Below are positions 51,390 through 62,398 of a DNA stretch of 64,000 nt, one piece after another. Positions within the stretch are counted from its first letter, which is position 1, and every line of letters begins with the position of its first letter. The stretch is taken from assembly GCA_905221605.1 (NCBI GenBank), contig CAJNDS010000502.1:328501-392500 (forward strand). Reading direction: 5' to 3'. A model generated the notes under the pieces. The model did no database searches, was not told the origin of the DNA, and saw only the letters and a program-made list of their open reading frames with translations. This DNA comes from Symbiodinium natans (taxonomy: Eukaryota; Sar; Dinophyceae; Suessiales; Symbiodiniaceae). The translations under genes and the position numbers were made by a program.

Positions 51390-52190
51390 AGCCTTCACCT
51401 CTTCTAGGCCCTCTCAGCCTCCAGGCTTAACCTCCTATAGGGCCTCCAGGCTTAAGCTCCTTTAAAGCTTCTTTCAGGCCCCCGTGTAAGAAGCCCGCCC
51501 GAAAGCTCCAGACTTCACTTTGCATTCACCTCCTTTAGGCGCCCCACGAGCTCCAGGCTTAGGCCTCCCGAGAGGTCCAGGCTTCCCTCCTTTAGGCCCA
51601 GCGAGACGCGGGACTCCAGACTTCACCTCCTTTTAGCCTCCAAGGGCTGCTTTCTTCACCTCTGGCCCCCCGAGACCTCCAGGCTTCACCTCCTTTAGGG
51701 CCCCGAGAGCTGCAGGCTTCACCTCCTTTAGGCCTCTTTCGGGCCCCCGAGAGCCCCAGGCTTCACCTCCTTTAGGGCCCCCGAGAGCTCAAGGCTTCTC
51801 CGAAAAATATTCCTTGAAAAGTTTCAGGTTTCACCTCCTCTAAGCACCCCGAGAGCTCCAGGTTCCCCCTTCTCTAGGGACACCGGTAGCTCAAGTGAGT
51901 TTCAGGTTGCAAGTACTTTGGTGCCATCTGATAGTTCCCCGCTGTACCTTTTTTGATATACTTCAACAGTCGGAAGTTTCACCTGCTTGGCTTCCATGCG
52001 AGAGACCAGGTTTCACTTACATCGGCACGTTTCGAAGATGTTTATCTTGAGAGCTCCAGCCTTCACCTCCCTTAGAGCCCCCGAGAGCTTCAGGTTTCAC
52101 CTCCTTTAGAGCCTTGAGAACCCAGGCTTCATCTCCTTTAGCTTTTGGGCCCCATGCTTAGCTTCCTTTAAGCCTCCCCTGGACCTACTA
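51390..52190. repeat. Degenerate 30-36 bp minisatellite
   Basis: About 20 units of the form GAGAGCTCCAGGCTTCACCT plus CCTTTAGGCCCCC. Contains TTTAGGSCCCC but is not a telomere-like array. Confidence 0.9.
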
Positions 52191-52241
52191 ACCTCCTCCA
52201 GGCCCTCAAATTGGTAATCGATCACATCCTCGGCTGAAAGC

Positions 52242-52640
52242 ATGAGCGTCGAAGCAAACGTGTTCCGTCAGCCCTTTCGCTCACAGCTTTATCAGCTAGA
52301 TTTCAATTTGCTCAGAGATACTGGATCATGGTCTTCGTCCCAAGGCAAGTCAAGAACAATTCCTCAATTGTTGGAACACTTCACAACTTGCTTCTGCGCA
52401 GGAAAGAAACGACCAAGACAAGTCCCAAAAAGCAGGCGCAGAACATCACTCGCAGCATGCAGGATGCAACGCGTTCCTGCTGGTCAGGCCCCAGAAAGCT
52501 GCATTTGCTGCACGCCGAGTTCAGTGGCACGGAACCTTGGCGACTCATCCAGCTTGCCACATCCTCAGACGCCGCTTCAGCGCTGCCCTTTACCACAAAA
52601 GAAACTTAAAAGAGAGTATGACCTAAGCATTAGGCATTGA
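52242..52640 (+). CDS. Hypothetical ORF region, two overlapping frames
   Basis: ATG at 52242 gives 132 codons (MSVEANVFRQPFRSQLYQLD start); a second plus frame from 52328 gives 93 codons. Neither has a recognised motif. A further frame, 52637-52837, is Arg/Leu-rich. Confidence 0.3.
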   Translation: MSVEANVFRQPFRSQLYQLDFNLLRDTGSWSSSQGKSRTIPQLLEHFTTCFCAGKKRPRQVPKSRRRTSLAACRMQRVPAGQAPESCICCTPSSVARNLGDSSSLPHPQTPLQRCPLPQKKLKREYDLSIRH

Positions 52641-53032
52641 AGACAGCCCAATCATCAGAGACCGCATACAAAGAACTACTGCGGGAGAACGAGAGGCGCG
52701 TTCCCGTGCATGCCAGACTCCACTTCCAGTCAATCCTGTCTGCGTTGACAGGGAAATTAAGGAAGCCGCGAAGAAGCTTGGAAAGCCACCGTCCCAAGCT
52801 CATCCTCCAGGTCTACTCCAAGATAGCATTGCACTAGCTCTGCAGCCTCAGGCAAAACGTGAGCTGGCAAGATCTGGGAATGTAAGACCCAAGTGGCGCC
52901 ATAGTTTCACCTGGCCGATGTCTTCCTAGTGGCTTTTTCAAGGGCTGTCTTGAGTGGCGCCATTTCATATTGTGTTGGCGCCATCTTGATATCTTTCTAT
53001 ATATACATGTATGCATTCACGTATGCAAATAA

Positions 53033-53036
53033 ATAA

Positions 53037-53123
<87 letters not shown>
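53033..53123. repeat. (ACATAT)n microsatellite
   Basis: About 15 perfect hexamers. Its 6-base period creates false Tyr/Thr and Val/Tyr ORFs. Confidence 0.98.
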
Positions 53124-53124
<1 letters not shown>

Positions 53125-53792
53125 GTTTTTAAATCTCTATCAGCGCCTTCTCTTTTTCTCGTGAACCACTTGAAGTGTTCACATGAACTGTTTGCATGCA
53201 TGCCTAACATAAACAATGTCTTTTCTTTTCATGAAGTTCTTCCGAGGTAAGCAGATCTATCCCCAAAGTATTATGTTAAATTGTTCAGGTGCCTTCTGGT
53301 GTAGATGGGGACCCATTTTTTGGAAGCTCCGTCGTAATCCTTATACTTAAAATTCCACGCAAAATGTGCACTTCACTTACGCAAGTAGGCGCCTAGATGA
53401 ATGCCGAAGCTTTGAGGTATCTTAACGAGTTTTTTGCTATACGTACCTACATCTGCCTTGCGTGGTAGCTGCTATGACATAGGAGGAGCTCCATCTCTGG
53501 GTCAAAACATGTGAAAGCTTTTGCGGCTTGCGGGCCACATACTGCTGAGGGGTTTGGGGCAAAGGGTGTGCGATTCTACAAGCAAGACGTTGAGGATACA
53601 GGGCTCAGGACCTCATGTGGCTCCGCAGCCCCTTTTTGGGGTAGTCTTTTGAGGTTCGGGTTAGGGTTTGCAGGGTCTCGGGTTGAGGATACAGGGCTTC
53701 TTGGGCTTCTCTTCTGTGGGTTTCGGGGTGGGCGTTAGAGGCAAGCCCCCCCCGGCAGCCTACGGGGCTTCAAGGGTTTTCGGGCTTAGTAA
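53124..53792. other. Span without recognised gene
   Basis: No arrays until 53793. A short plus frame from 53511 has no clear edges. Confidence 0.35.
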
Positions 53793-53917
53793 CCCGAAAC
53801 CCTAAACCCTAAACCTAAACCCTAAACCCTAAACCCTAAACCCTAAACCCTAAACCCTAAACCCTAAACCCTAAACCCTAAACCCTAAACCCTAAACCCT
53901 AAACCCTAAACCCTAGA
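53793..53917. repeat. CCCTAAA array
   Basis: About 17 C-rich heptamers, with one missing a C. Confidence 0.97.
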
Positions 53918-53920
53918 CAG

Positions 53921-53970
53921 CCGGGCCGACCTCTGCAAGGAGCGCCGAGATGGTGCCGAGATGCTTCAAA
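53921..53970 (+). CDS. Small exon, RADLCKERRDGAEMLQ
   Basis: Between GACAG|C and CAAA|GTTTTG, immediately after the array. Highly charged; not recognised. Confidence 0.5.
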
Positions 53971-54586
53971 GTTTTGGGATGACGGGGGGATCCAGGCCTT
54001 TCTCTTTCCTGGCAGCTTTTGGACGAGAATCAAAGCATAAGACCGCCAAGCCTAATTGGCTTTCAGGGTGTAGCGTGCTCTGGGCATAAAGACCGACCTG
54101 AAGCCCTAAACCCTAGCCCTAAACCCCAAACCCTGAACCTAAAACCCAAACCCCACACCCTGGACCCGATTAACGCTCGGGGCATTTGGGGTGTTTAGGG
54201 TTTCCGAGTTTCGGGCTTGTGGTTTTGAATGGCTTGTGGGGCTTAGGGTTTAGGGTGCTCAATGGTTTGTGGATGTCGGGTTTTTCAGTAAGGTTGATGG
54301 TGTCCATAGGCTTTTGGGCTGATAGGGTTTAGAGGACCTGTGGGGCGTATACTAGTTCCTGCGTACCTAGATACACACACATATGTGTACATATATATAT
54401 ATATACATGCACCTAAATTCTAAACCCTGAACCCTAAAGGGCCCACGGGCTTCGCATGTGCTACAAGCCTGAAACCCAGCTAGGATAGGGTCTAGGGTTT
54501 CGGGTGACCTCCCCAAGCCCTACAACCCTTACACGCACAGCCGCTAGAAGCTTCACTGTCCATGAATTGCTGCCATCCATCTGCAG

Positions 54587-54756
54587 ATTTGATTCAGTCA
54601 GATTTGTTCAGTTCCCTGAAGTATTCTTCGCGGATGCAGATGGCATCCTCTTACTTTCTTGACATCGACAGGCCTTCCCCCGCAGAACCGAAAATACCCG
54701 TTCTGACTAAACTGGGCACTATAGTAACCTTCGGCCATCCGGAACTGCGTTACTAG
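54587..54756 (+). CDS. Exon-like, soluble protein composition
   Basis: After TCTGCAG|A it reads LIQSDLFSSLKYSSRMQMAS, then SYFLDIDRPSPAEPKIPVLT and KLGTIVTFGHPELRY to TAG. No repeats inside. A second open frame of 154 codons follows at 54759-55223 with no motif. Confidence 0.45.
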
Positions 54757-55352
54757 GAGTGGTGGACGGCGCTTCGGAGTCTAAGCACCATCATACTTCA
54801 GTAGCTCTTTTGCGATATCCAGTGGGCTTGTTCGGGTGTATTTCTGCCGATCCTGAGGTGCTTCCTACGCAAAAATATCTAAGCCCGGAACCCTGCACCT
54901 CAAACGCCTCCTATGAGGACGACCTCCAGCATATACTTCTGACGAAATCACTTCCCCAGTCATTTTACCCCAAACCCCAAATGTCCAAAAGCCATTGGAA
55001 AGACAGTCCTGTCCCCCGACGCTGCCTGAGCTGCCTGTCTTTCACGCGCCTGCGTGGGTGCGAAATCGCAGGCACGGCAGCCAATGTCTCCAGATTCAGC
55101 AAGCCCCGAGAGTGGGGAACCCACGGTAACCGTCCTGGGTTCCTTCATGCCGAACCGCACCGGGGAGCTCTGACTATAATTCTTACACGAGCTCTTCGGG
55201 AATTAGGGCATCAGGGCCCCTAAACCCCAAACCCTAAACCCTTTTCGTATTGGGGAGCATAAGGTACCTCGTTCCTTGTTTTGGGGAGAAAGGCACAAGT
55301 GCCTGTCCTAGCTGAAACAAGACCTTCTCCCCCCGCTTCACATCCAACTCTC

Positions 55353-55386
55353 GGTTTAGGGTTTAGGGTTTAGGGTTTAGGGTTTA
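55353..55386. repeat. TTTAGGG array
   Basis: Five sense heptamers inside unit A, not at the same place in units B or C. Confidence 0.9.
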
Positions 55387-55747
55387 TGTCCAGCTGGCCC
55401 TGAGAGACTTAATTTGAAGGCTCATTGGTAGAAGTAGGGTGAAAGATACACGTAACCCCAACTATAGCCGATCATAAGCCTTCCCGCGAGGCTTTCGGGC
55501 CTTCAAACCCCAAACCCTGAAGCCCCCAACACCCTGGCTTAGGGTTTACGCACCCCTAAACCCTATCAGCCCCTAAAACCCAAGCCCCTAAACCGGAAAC
55601 CCCCCCCGACTTCCGGTTCCTCGGCCCTTAGAATCCCTGAAAGCTGATTTTGAAGGAAGTTGGAGTCTAGGGTTTAGAGAGTTCTCCCAGACACTTAAAC
55701 CTTCAACACTGAATCTCCCCGTATGGTGTGGATGCATCTGGGGCATT

Positions 55748-55821
55748 GCGCTTGGACTATCGGCCACCTGCACTGCGAGCCCAACGAAACGGCTGCAGCA
55801 GCAGATGGACCGCAGTGGCGT
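55748..55821 (+). CDS. Conserved block, unit A
   Basis: Open as ALGLSATCTASPTKRLQQQM then DRSGV; another frame reads HCAWTIGHLHCEPNETAAAA. Copies at 57760 and 59293 keep both frames open, so the coding frame cannot be chosen by eye. Confidence 0.45.
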
Positions 55822-56387
55822 GGTTCTTCTCTGCCTCTGAGAGGCTAAGCCCTAAACCCCAAAACCCAAAGCTCAAAGGGTCCTAAACCCTAGACCGCAT
55901 GCAGAGAAGACGCCACCGACTTGCACCTGTGTCTGTGCTACCCCATGAGAGGATGCCTTATGGAGCTCGTGGTTTGGGTTTAGCGTTTTGGGCTTTGTCG
56001 TGTTAGGACTTTAGGGCTCTTGGGGTTTAGGTGTTGGGGCTTCGGGTGGGGGTTCAGGACTTTGGTGCGTCCTGGGGCTGTTTGGTGCCTCAGGGTTTTG
56101 GGGTTTCGTCTTTTTTGGGCTTTGAAGTTTGGGGTTTTTGGTGTTGTGTGGTTTTGGGGTTTGGAGTTGCAGGCGATTTGGGGTAAGGGCTTGGGGTTGA
56201 GTAGGTTTCGGGGCCTGGCGTTTGGGGCTAATAAAAGTCAGCACTCTATAGCTCAAACCCTAAAACCCTAAGTACACCATGCCTCTGCATCAAGCCCATG
56301 ATAGTCTTGCTTAAGCCAAGCTTTGTCGACAGCAACGCAGCCCCCTGGTCCCTAGCAGCTACTGCCTTGGTAGCAGGTGTCCAGGTT

Positions 56388-56533
56388 TACTTGAAGGTTC
56401 AGGGTACTTATTCACCAATTTTAACTGTACATATAACCCAGAGTTGTAGCCATATTGGGGCACTTAAGGGGTTTATCAGTGGCTTTTAAGTGCAGTTCTA
56501 ATTGGTTCATAAGTACCCTGAACCCTCGAAGTA
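56388..56533. mobile_element. MITE-like family 1, copy 4
   Basis: 146 bp, TACTTGAAGGTTCAGGGTAC left end, GTACCCTGAACCCTCGAAGTA-type right end. Inserted in unit A only; absent from units B and C, which helps date it after the triplication. Confidence 0.85.
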
Positions 56534-56763
56534 CAGTGGATGCCGTAAAGTTGGAATGGAGCGGGGCAGGGGGGGGAATGGGGGGGTGGGCCCTGGCTCG
56601 GGGGGCTTCCGTACCCGTAGCACTTAAAGACTCCCTTTGCCGGGGCATCAATTCTGGCAGCAGGTGAGGGGCTTAGGATTCAGGGTTTGGGGTTCAGGGT
56701 TCACGGTCTGGGGTGGATCGGATTAGGGCATAGCAGCATCCGCAGTTTCGGCGCTGTAGTGTA

Positions 56764-56862
56764 GGCGGGTCGTCCTCAAACACTTCTAGCGGTTGTGGTG
56801 TGGAGGATCGGGTGGAACAGCTCCTGAAGACAGCCTCAGCCTGCCTTTTGTCCAGGCTGGCA
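56764..56862 (+). CDS. Exon 1 of intact pair, unit A
   Basis: After TGTAG|G it reads GSSSNTSSGCGVEDRVEQLL then KTASACLLSRLA, with a perfect GTGAGTG donor. It joins in frame to 56930. Homologous blocks at 58460 and 59896 have a frameshift or lost donor. Confidence 0.6.
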
Positions 56863-56929
56863 GGTGAGTGATATTTTGCGTTTCTTTTTCCTCGATTCAT
56901 CTTAGAATCTCTTCCTTGCTGCAATTTAG

Positions 56930-57012
56930 CTGCAAAGGATGTGACGAGCCGCTGGGATTGCGCAGACTGCCTGAACGCGCCCAGCGTGCCGAGCTCACAG
57001 CTCCGGCCTGAG
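56930..57012 (+). CDS. Exon 2 of intact pair, unit A
   Basis: After CAATTTAG|C the split codon gives Ala, then AKDVTSRWDCADCLNAPS and VPSSQLRPE to a GTCGAA donor. The intron is 67 bp, much shorter than others here and free of arrays. WDCADC is conserved in unit B (58640). Confidence 0.6.
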
Positions 57013-57080
57013 GTCGAAAAAAAAAACCCAAAAAAACAAAAAAAGAGACGCCGTGCCTGCTAGAGAAGGAGGCACTGCAG

Positions 57081-58790
57081 TCAGCAAGACCCCGAAAGTA
57101 GGGGAACCCAGTGGTAACTCCTCCTGGGTTCTCTGGAGCCAAACCGAACCAAAGCAGGGAGCCCCGATTATAAATTCTTACACGAGCTCTTAGGGAATCA
57201 GGGAATCAAGGTCCCTGCATAACTGTTGTTATGTACAAGGTACCTCGTTTCCTGCAATAAGGGGGCGTTGTGTTAGACCTATGCTCTCAAAATTTGGGAA
57301 CCACCTCTGAGAACAATCCGGTTGTAACAGGTACCGGCCCTACCTGAAAGGACCCCCTCCCCCCAACTCACATCCAACTCTGGATGTTTGAGCTAGTTAG
57401 AAGTATTGTTGTAAGTAGGGCTAACAGTAGCCTTAATACAGATACACATACCCCGAACTATAGCCATGAGCCTTCCCGAAACCCTTTCCTTTGTTTAGAG
57501 CCGTCAATGTCAAAGCCCAAACCCTGAAACCCTAAAGCCCTGCTTGATCCCCAAAACCCAAACCGCTCAGCCCCAGGCCCTGAAACTCGAAACCCCCTCA
57601 ACTTCGCTTGCGCATTGGATGGCATCAGCTCCTCAGCCCTTCAGAAGCCCCTCAAAGCTGACAATGAATTTGGAGCTACTAGGGTTTAGAGTTCTCCTAG
57701 ACACGTAAAGCTTCAAGATTGAATCTCCCCATGTTGGTTTGGATGCATTTCGGGGCATTGCGCTTGGATTATCGGCCACCTGCGCTGCGAGCCCAACGAA
57801 ACGGCTGCAGCAGCAGATGGACCGCAGTGGCGTTGCCTTCTTTGCCTCTGAGGAGCTTGAGCCCTAAACTCCAGAACACCCAACACCCGAAGGGTTCAGG
57901 CCGAGGCCCCTGAACCCCAAGCCGCATGCAGAGAAGACACCAGAGAGTTGAGCCTGTGTCTTTGCGAAGCAAAGCGCTGTGTATGAGAGGTTGCCTGAGG
58001 GAGCTCGTGTTTTTGGAGTTTAGGCATTGGTTTCGGGAGTTTTTCGGTTTTGGGTGGGCTTAGTAGACTTCAAGGGGGTTCAGGGTTTTAGGGTTTTGGG
58101 GCTTCGTCTTTGGGCAGTGTGGAACGGATGGCGGACTGTCCCGAGCCGCTGCTGCCTTGGCAGCAGGTCGGGTGCAGGAGATTGGATAACGGTGGGTGCC
58201 ACAGATGTAAATTGAGTGGGAGGGAAGGGGGGTGGCCTCGGGGCTGTAGTACCCATAACCCTATGGCCCTAAGCCATATCGGGTGCTTGGGAGGTTTAGA
58301 GGGTCGTCAGGTTGCTACCACACGGCTCCTTTTACAGGGGCGTCAATTCTGGTGGCAGGTTGAGGGGGTTAGGGTTCGGTTTGGGGTTCAGGGTTTGCGG
58401 TCCGGGGTGATTCGGATAGAGGGCATAGCAGCATTCGCAGTTTCGGCGCGGTAGTGTAGGCGGGATCATGCCCCTCAAAAGCTTCTAGCGGCCGTCGTGT
58501 GAAGGATCGGGTGGAATGGCTCCTGAAGACAGCCTCAGCCTGCCTTTGTCCAGGCTGGCGGGCGAATGATATTTTGCATTTCTTTTTCCTCGCTTTATCT
58601 TTTCCTTGCTGCATTTCTCGTAGCTGCAAAGGATGTGATGAACCGCTGGGATTGTGCAGATTGCCTGAACGTACCCAGCGTCGGCCTCGTGCTGAGCTCA
58701 CAGCTCCAGCCTGACTGAGGCTGCAAAAAAACAACAAAAACAACAAAAAAAAACAACAACAAAAAAGACGCCGTGCCTGCTAGAGACAGG
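57081..58790 (+). repeat. Tandem segmental duplication, unit B
   Basis: Second unit, about 1.7 kb; lacks the MITE-like insertion. The exon 1 homologue at 58460 has about 4 extra bases that bring TAG into frame, and the GTGAGT donor is GCGAAT, suggesting decay. Confidence 0.85.
58460..58562 (+). pseudogene. Decayed exon 1 homologue, unit B
   Basis: Keeps KDRVEWLLKTASACL but has an in-frame stop upstream, a one-base loss in the TTTT run and a changed donor. The exon 2 homologue at about 58625 keeps RWDCADCLNVPS. Confidence 0.5.
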
Positions 58791-58799
58791 CGCTGCAGT

Positions 58800-60150
58800 C
58801 AGCAAAACCCGTTGGAAGAAGCTTGTGGCGGGTTCTGCTTTAGCCGAACCAGGCAGGGAGCCCTGACTATACTCCTTACACCACCCGTTAAGAGAGGTTT
58901 AGGGTTTAGGGTTTAGGGTTTAGGGTTTAGGGTTTAGGGTTTAGGGTTTAGGGTTTAGGGTTTAGGGTTTAGGGTTTAGGGTTTAGGGCCTTTGAGGGAT
59001 TCCCGCGAAGTGGCGGAGTGTAAGGTACCTCGTTCCGAGTTTGGGTCTACAAGGCTTCCCACGAGGCGTGCCTTTGCTTAGGGCCTTCTCAACCCCCAAA
59101 CCCTGAAACCCTAAAGCCCTGGCTTAGGGTTTACGGACCCCCCAAACTCTGCTAAACCCTGTAAACCCCGAACGCTCAGACCCTAAACCCTAAACCCGAA
59201 ATGCCGTCGACTTCGTGTGCGCTGCAGGGTTACCCTAGACACTTAAACCTTCATTGAATCTACCCATATGGTTTGGAGGCCGTTGGGGTCTTGCGCTTGG
59301 ATTATCGGCCAGTTGTGCTGCGAGCCCAAGGAAACGGCTGCAGCAGCAGATGGAGCACAGTGGCACAGTGGCATTGTCTTCTTTGTCTCTGAGAGGCTAA
59401 GCCTTAAACCCCAAAACCCAAAGCTCAAAGGGTCCTAAACCCTAAACCCGCATGCAGAGACACCAACGACTTGCGCCTGTGTCTTTGCGAAGCAAAGTGC
59501 TCCCCATGAGAGGATGCCTCATATGGAGCTCGTGGTTTTGGGCTTTGGGATTTTGGAGCATTAGGGACTTTGGGGCTTTAGGGATTTGGGGGTTGGGGTT
59601 GGGGGGTTCAGGATTTTCTGAGTTAATGGGCTTGAAGGTCTTGGGTTTGAGGGCCTGGGTTTGGGGTTGCGTCCTTGTGGGCACATGACCCTGTAACCCA
59701 AAAACGCTAGATAAACTCAATACACCCTGTAAACCCTGGAGCCAAACCCTATAAGCCCTGGGCCAAATCAGGTGCTGGGGAGGTTGTGGTGGCAGGTTGA
59801 GGGGGTTAGGGTTCAGAGTTTGGGTTTCAGGGTTTGCGGTCCGGAGTGGTTCGGATTGAGGGCATAGCAGCATCCGCCGTTTCGGCGCTGCAATGTAGGG
59901 GTGATCATGATCCTCAAAAACTTCTAGTGGCCGTCGTGCGGAGGATCGGGCGGAAAAGCTCCTGAAGACAGCCTCAGCCTGCCTTTCTTGTGATTAGCGT
60001 CGCTTCATTTCTCGTGGTTGCAGAGGATGGAGGAACAGCTGGGATTGTGCAGATTGCCTGAGCATGCCCAAAGTTGGCCTCGTCCTCTTGCAAGTGGGCT
60101 CCAGACAAGCAAATCCTCGGTGCTGAGCTGACAGCTCCAGTTGCTTGACC
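58800..60150 (+). repeat. Tandem segmental duplication, unit C
   Basis: Third unit, about 1.35 kb, with a 100-bp TTTAGGG array (58889-58990) near its start. The intron between the exon homologues is reduced and the donor lost (59985-60005). Confidence 0.8.
58889..58990. repeat. TTTAGGG array
   Basis: About 14 sense heptamers at the start of unit C. Confidence 0.97.
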
Positions 60151-60450
60151 GAGGTTGCGGGAGAGAGTACACGCTGAAAACTCTTCGAGACCCGCCACGC
60201 CTACATCTGGGCCCATGCCCCGGTGGGCGACGATCCGACCCCCACTTTAACGCGGGCCGGCTGTTTGAATCTATTTCTCCTGCCCATCAGAGGGCTGAGT
60301 TTTTGGCCAAGGCTGCTCGTGCTCGCTTGCAAGGAATGCGCTTCGCGCCGCAAGGCGCAAAGAAAGACCTGCAAGAAAAAGTACCTAAACCCTCTCCCAA
60401 GAGCCCAAACAGACTATCACACACAAAGTTACACTTCGGTTTCCTTTTTT
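60151..60450 (+). CDS. Exon-like region, basic
   Basis: Open frame reading REYTLKTLRDPPRLHLGPCP, then ESISPAHQRAEFLAKAARAR and LQGMRFAPQGAKKDL. Another frame gives ACKECASRRKAQRKTC. Edges uncertain. Confidence 0.4.
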
Positions 60451-60485
60451 GCCGATTGTTTTTTGAGAATGTGCATTTCCCAACA

Positions 60486-60570
60486 TAAGGGTGCCCCATT
60501 TACACTCCAAATACAATAGAATCCCTGAAAGGGACCCCCAAAAAAGGTACCCCCTATTTTCGCAAATTCC
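60486..60570. mobile_element. Dispersed element family 3
   Basis: Closest relative of the copy at 4671: AGAATCCCT(A/G)(T/A)(G)AAAGGGACCCCC, GGTACCCCCTATTTTCGCAA end. Confidence 0.6.
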
Positions 60571-60749
60571 CAATTCCATAGTATTAGATTTTGCTAAAGC
60601 CTATTCAAGCGATTGAAGATTTTTGATCTTGTCCGATTCTATTACTAGTTGCTTACGATGATTGGTATTGGAAATGATGTCGGATGTATCTGAGATTTAG
60701 ATCATAATTTCGTGATGAAAATAATGTTCTACACCAATCATTTTTGGGT

Positions 60750-61036
60750 TTAGGATCTCGCTTGCAAGGAATGCGCTGCGCGCTGCAAAGTCCATCGTGG
60801 CAAAACTTTTGCTGCATGTGCATAGTTTGTCACAAGCCACAATGCCGGGACACAACGCTTAAAACTGGCTCAAGACCGGTTAGAGAACTTCATGTTGATG
60901 TTGTCCATTCGAGGGCCTTCTTGCAGCACCGAATGCTCCTTTCACAAGCCGCATGCGCGCAAAGCAAAACCCACCCCACTTGCGCTAAGCTGGATCTTGC
61001 ATTGCTGAGCCCTCTGGTGAAACGACCTCAAAATTA
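60750..61036 (+). CDS. Exon-like region repeating the 60330 motif
   Basis: GCTTGCAAGGAATGCGCTGC nearly repeats 60331 on, so a short duplication. One frame reads LQGMRCALQSPSWQNFCCMC then IVCHKPQCRD and runs to 61036. Several cysteines; not recognised. Confidence 0.4.
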
Positions 61037-61039
61037 GCA

Positions 61040-62190
61040 TGAGGAGCGCTTTTGTTTCAAGTCACTTGGGCTTTGGTCGTTTGCGGCCATGGCGGTGCTT
61101 TCTGAGGCTCCACGCTCCGATGCGTGGAGCTCAGGTCATGCGGGAGTGTGGCGGAAGTTTAGGGTTGAGGGTTTAGGGTATAGGGTTTACGGTTCAGGGT
61201 TTAGGGTTTCAAGTTGTCAAGTTGTTTGCCATCTGTGTATGAGCGGCGGAAAAGGATGCAGTGCTTCCCTAAACCCTAACCCTGAACCCTAAACCCTAAA
61301 CCCTAAACCCTAAACCCTGCTCATGGACTCGGTTGGGGGAGCCCTGGGATGTATCGGGACAGTTTGTGAGGATGGCGTCACGACGACAGGGTGGGTTGGG
61401 GGCGGGGGAAGATGCAAGATAGCTAGGGAATAGATGGGTTTAGGGTTACCCTAAACCCTAAACCCTAAACTTTAAACCCTAAACCTTAAATCCCAAACCG
61501 TAAAACCCTGAGCTCCTCATCTAGCAGCACCTGCCAGCTGTAAGCTCCCAGCTTTGTGAGGTGCAACTTGCCAGCAGCTTCGGCAGACGCGCCGTGTTGC
61601 TGCAGCTTGTCATGCGCACGACAATCGTAGGGATGTGAGCTTTGTTCAAACACTCCGTGTATCTGGGGTGCAAAGGTCTTATTGCAGCTTATTATAGCGG
61701 ATGTGAGGAGTTTGGGCTGGAGTTCAAGGTTCAGGGTTCAGAGGCTCCACGCGTTGATGAAGGGTGTAGGGTTTAGAGGTTTAGTGAAGGCTTAGGTTTG
61801 AGGGTTCGAGTACACAGTTTATGAGGGCTGCCCATATCCACCAGCTTAGACCATCCTTGACAGTGGAGGCAGGAGATATCGAATACTGTTTTATCCGTAA
61901 ACCTCCGGCCAAAATCATCAACCCAAACGCTTGAAGAAACCTAAACCTGTAACTCATCCTTTCAACGACCCGTACAACTTGCACTCCACCCCCGAATCAG
62001 TCAACCCCAACCCTCAAACCTTTCACACCCCCAGCAATTAAGGTAATTAAGGCTGTTTAGAGATAATTAAGCCGAATAAAGGGGATTAGGGGATATAGCA
62101 GGGAAACCCATGATTTCACCCTTCTACCAGAACCCTCAACGCCCTACCCCAAACCCGAAACCCCTAACCCTAGACCCTAAACCCTAAGCC
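61040..62190. other. Span with arrays, no gene recognised
   Basis: Arrays at 61263-61317 and a TTTAGGG/CCCTAAA junction at 61437-61470. The rest is degenerate. Confidence 0.4.
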
Positions 62191-62283
62191 TTGGGATGTT
62201 CCCCCTGATACAATTCTTCACAGGGCTTACAAAAGAGGGTACTAGAATCCCTATCAAAGACTTACAAAGGGGGAACATCCCAA
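62191..62283. mobile_element. MITE-like family 2, copy without array
   Basis: 93 bp, TTGGGATGTTCCCCCTGATA left and GGGGGAACATCCCAA right, perfectly inverted over 15 bp. Core GGTACTAGAATCC is shared with the 26578 copy. Confidence 0.85.
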
Positions 62284-62318
62284 CCTACGCCCTTTAAACT
62301 CCCCGGAATTCCCCTCAG

Positions 62319-62398
62319 TGGCTCTCAGGGCGACCATCAGTGTGGCAGCTTCGGTAGCCCTTTTGTGTCTGCGCCGGCCAAGCGCAGGCATTGTTCAC
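62319..62398 (+). CDS. Exon, hydrophobic N-terminal-like
   Basis: After CCTCAG|T it reads ALRATISVAASVALLCLRR then PSAGIVH, with a GTGAGTGG donor. The hydrophobic core followed by SAG suggests a signal peptide; an ATG could be completed by an A from the previous exon. Strong donor. Confidence 0.5.

Larger units (their letters stand above)
55070..57080 (+). repeat. Tandem segmental duplication, unit A
   Basis: First of three diverged units. Shared landmarks in order: AGCAAG.CCCCGA with TCTTACACGAGCTC; a block starting GCGCTTGGA(C/T)TATCGGCCA; GAGGATCGGG with CTCCTGAAGACAGCCTCAGC; and GATGTGACGAGCCGCTGGGA. Confidence 0.85.

Noticed and set aside
53011-53250. Overlapping ORFs on both strands rich in Tyr/Thr or Val/Tyr
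   Set aside because: Created by the (ACATAT)n hexamer, whose period is a multiple of three.
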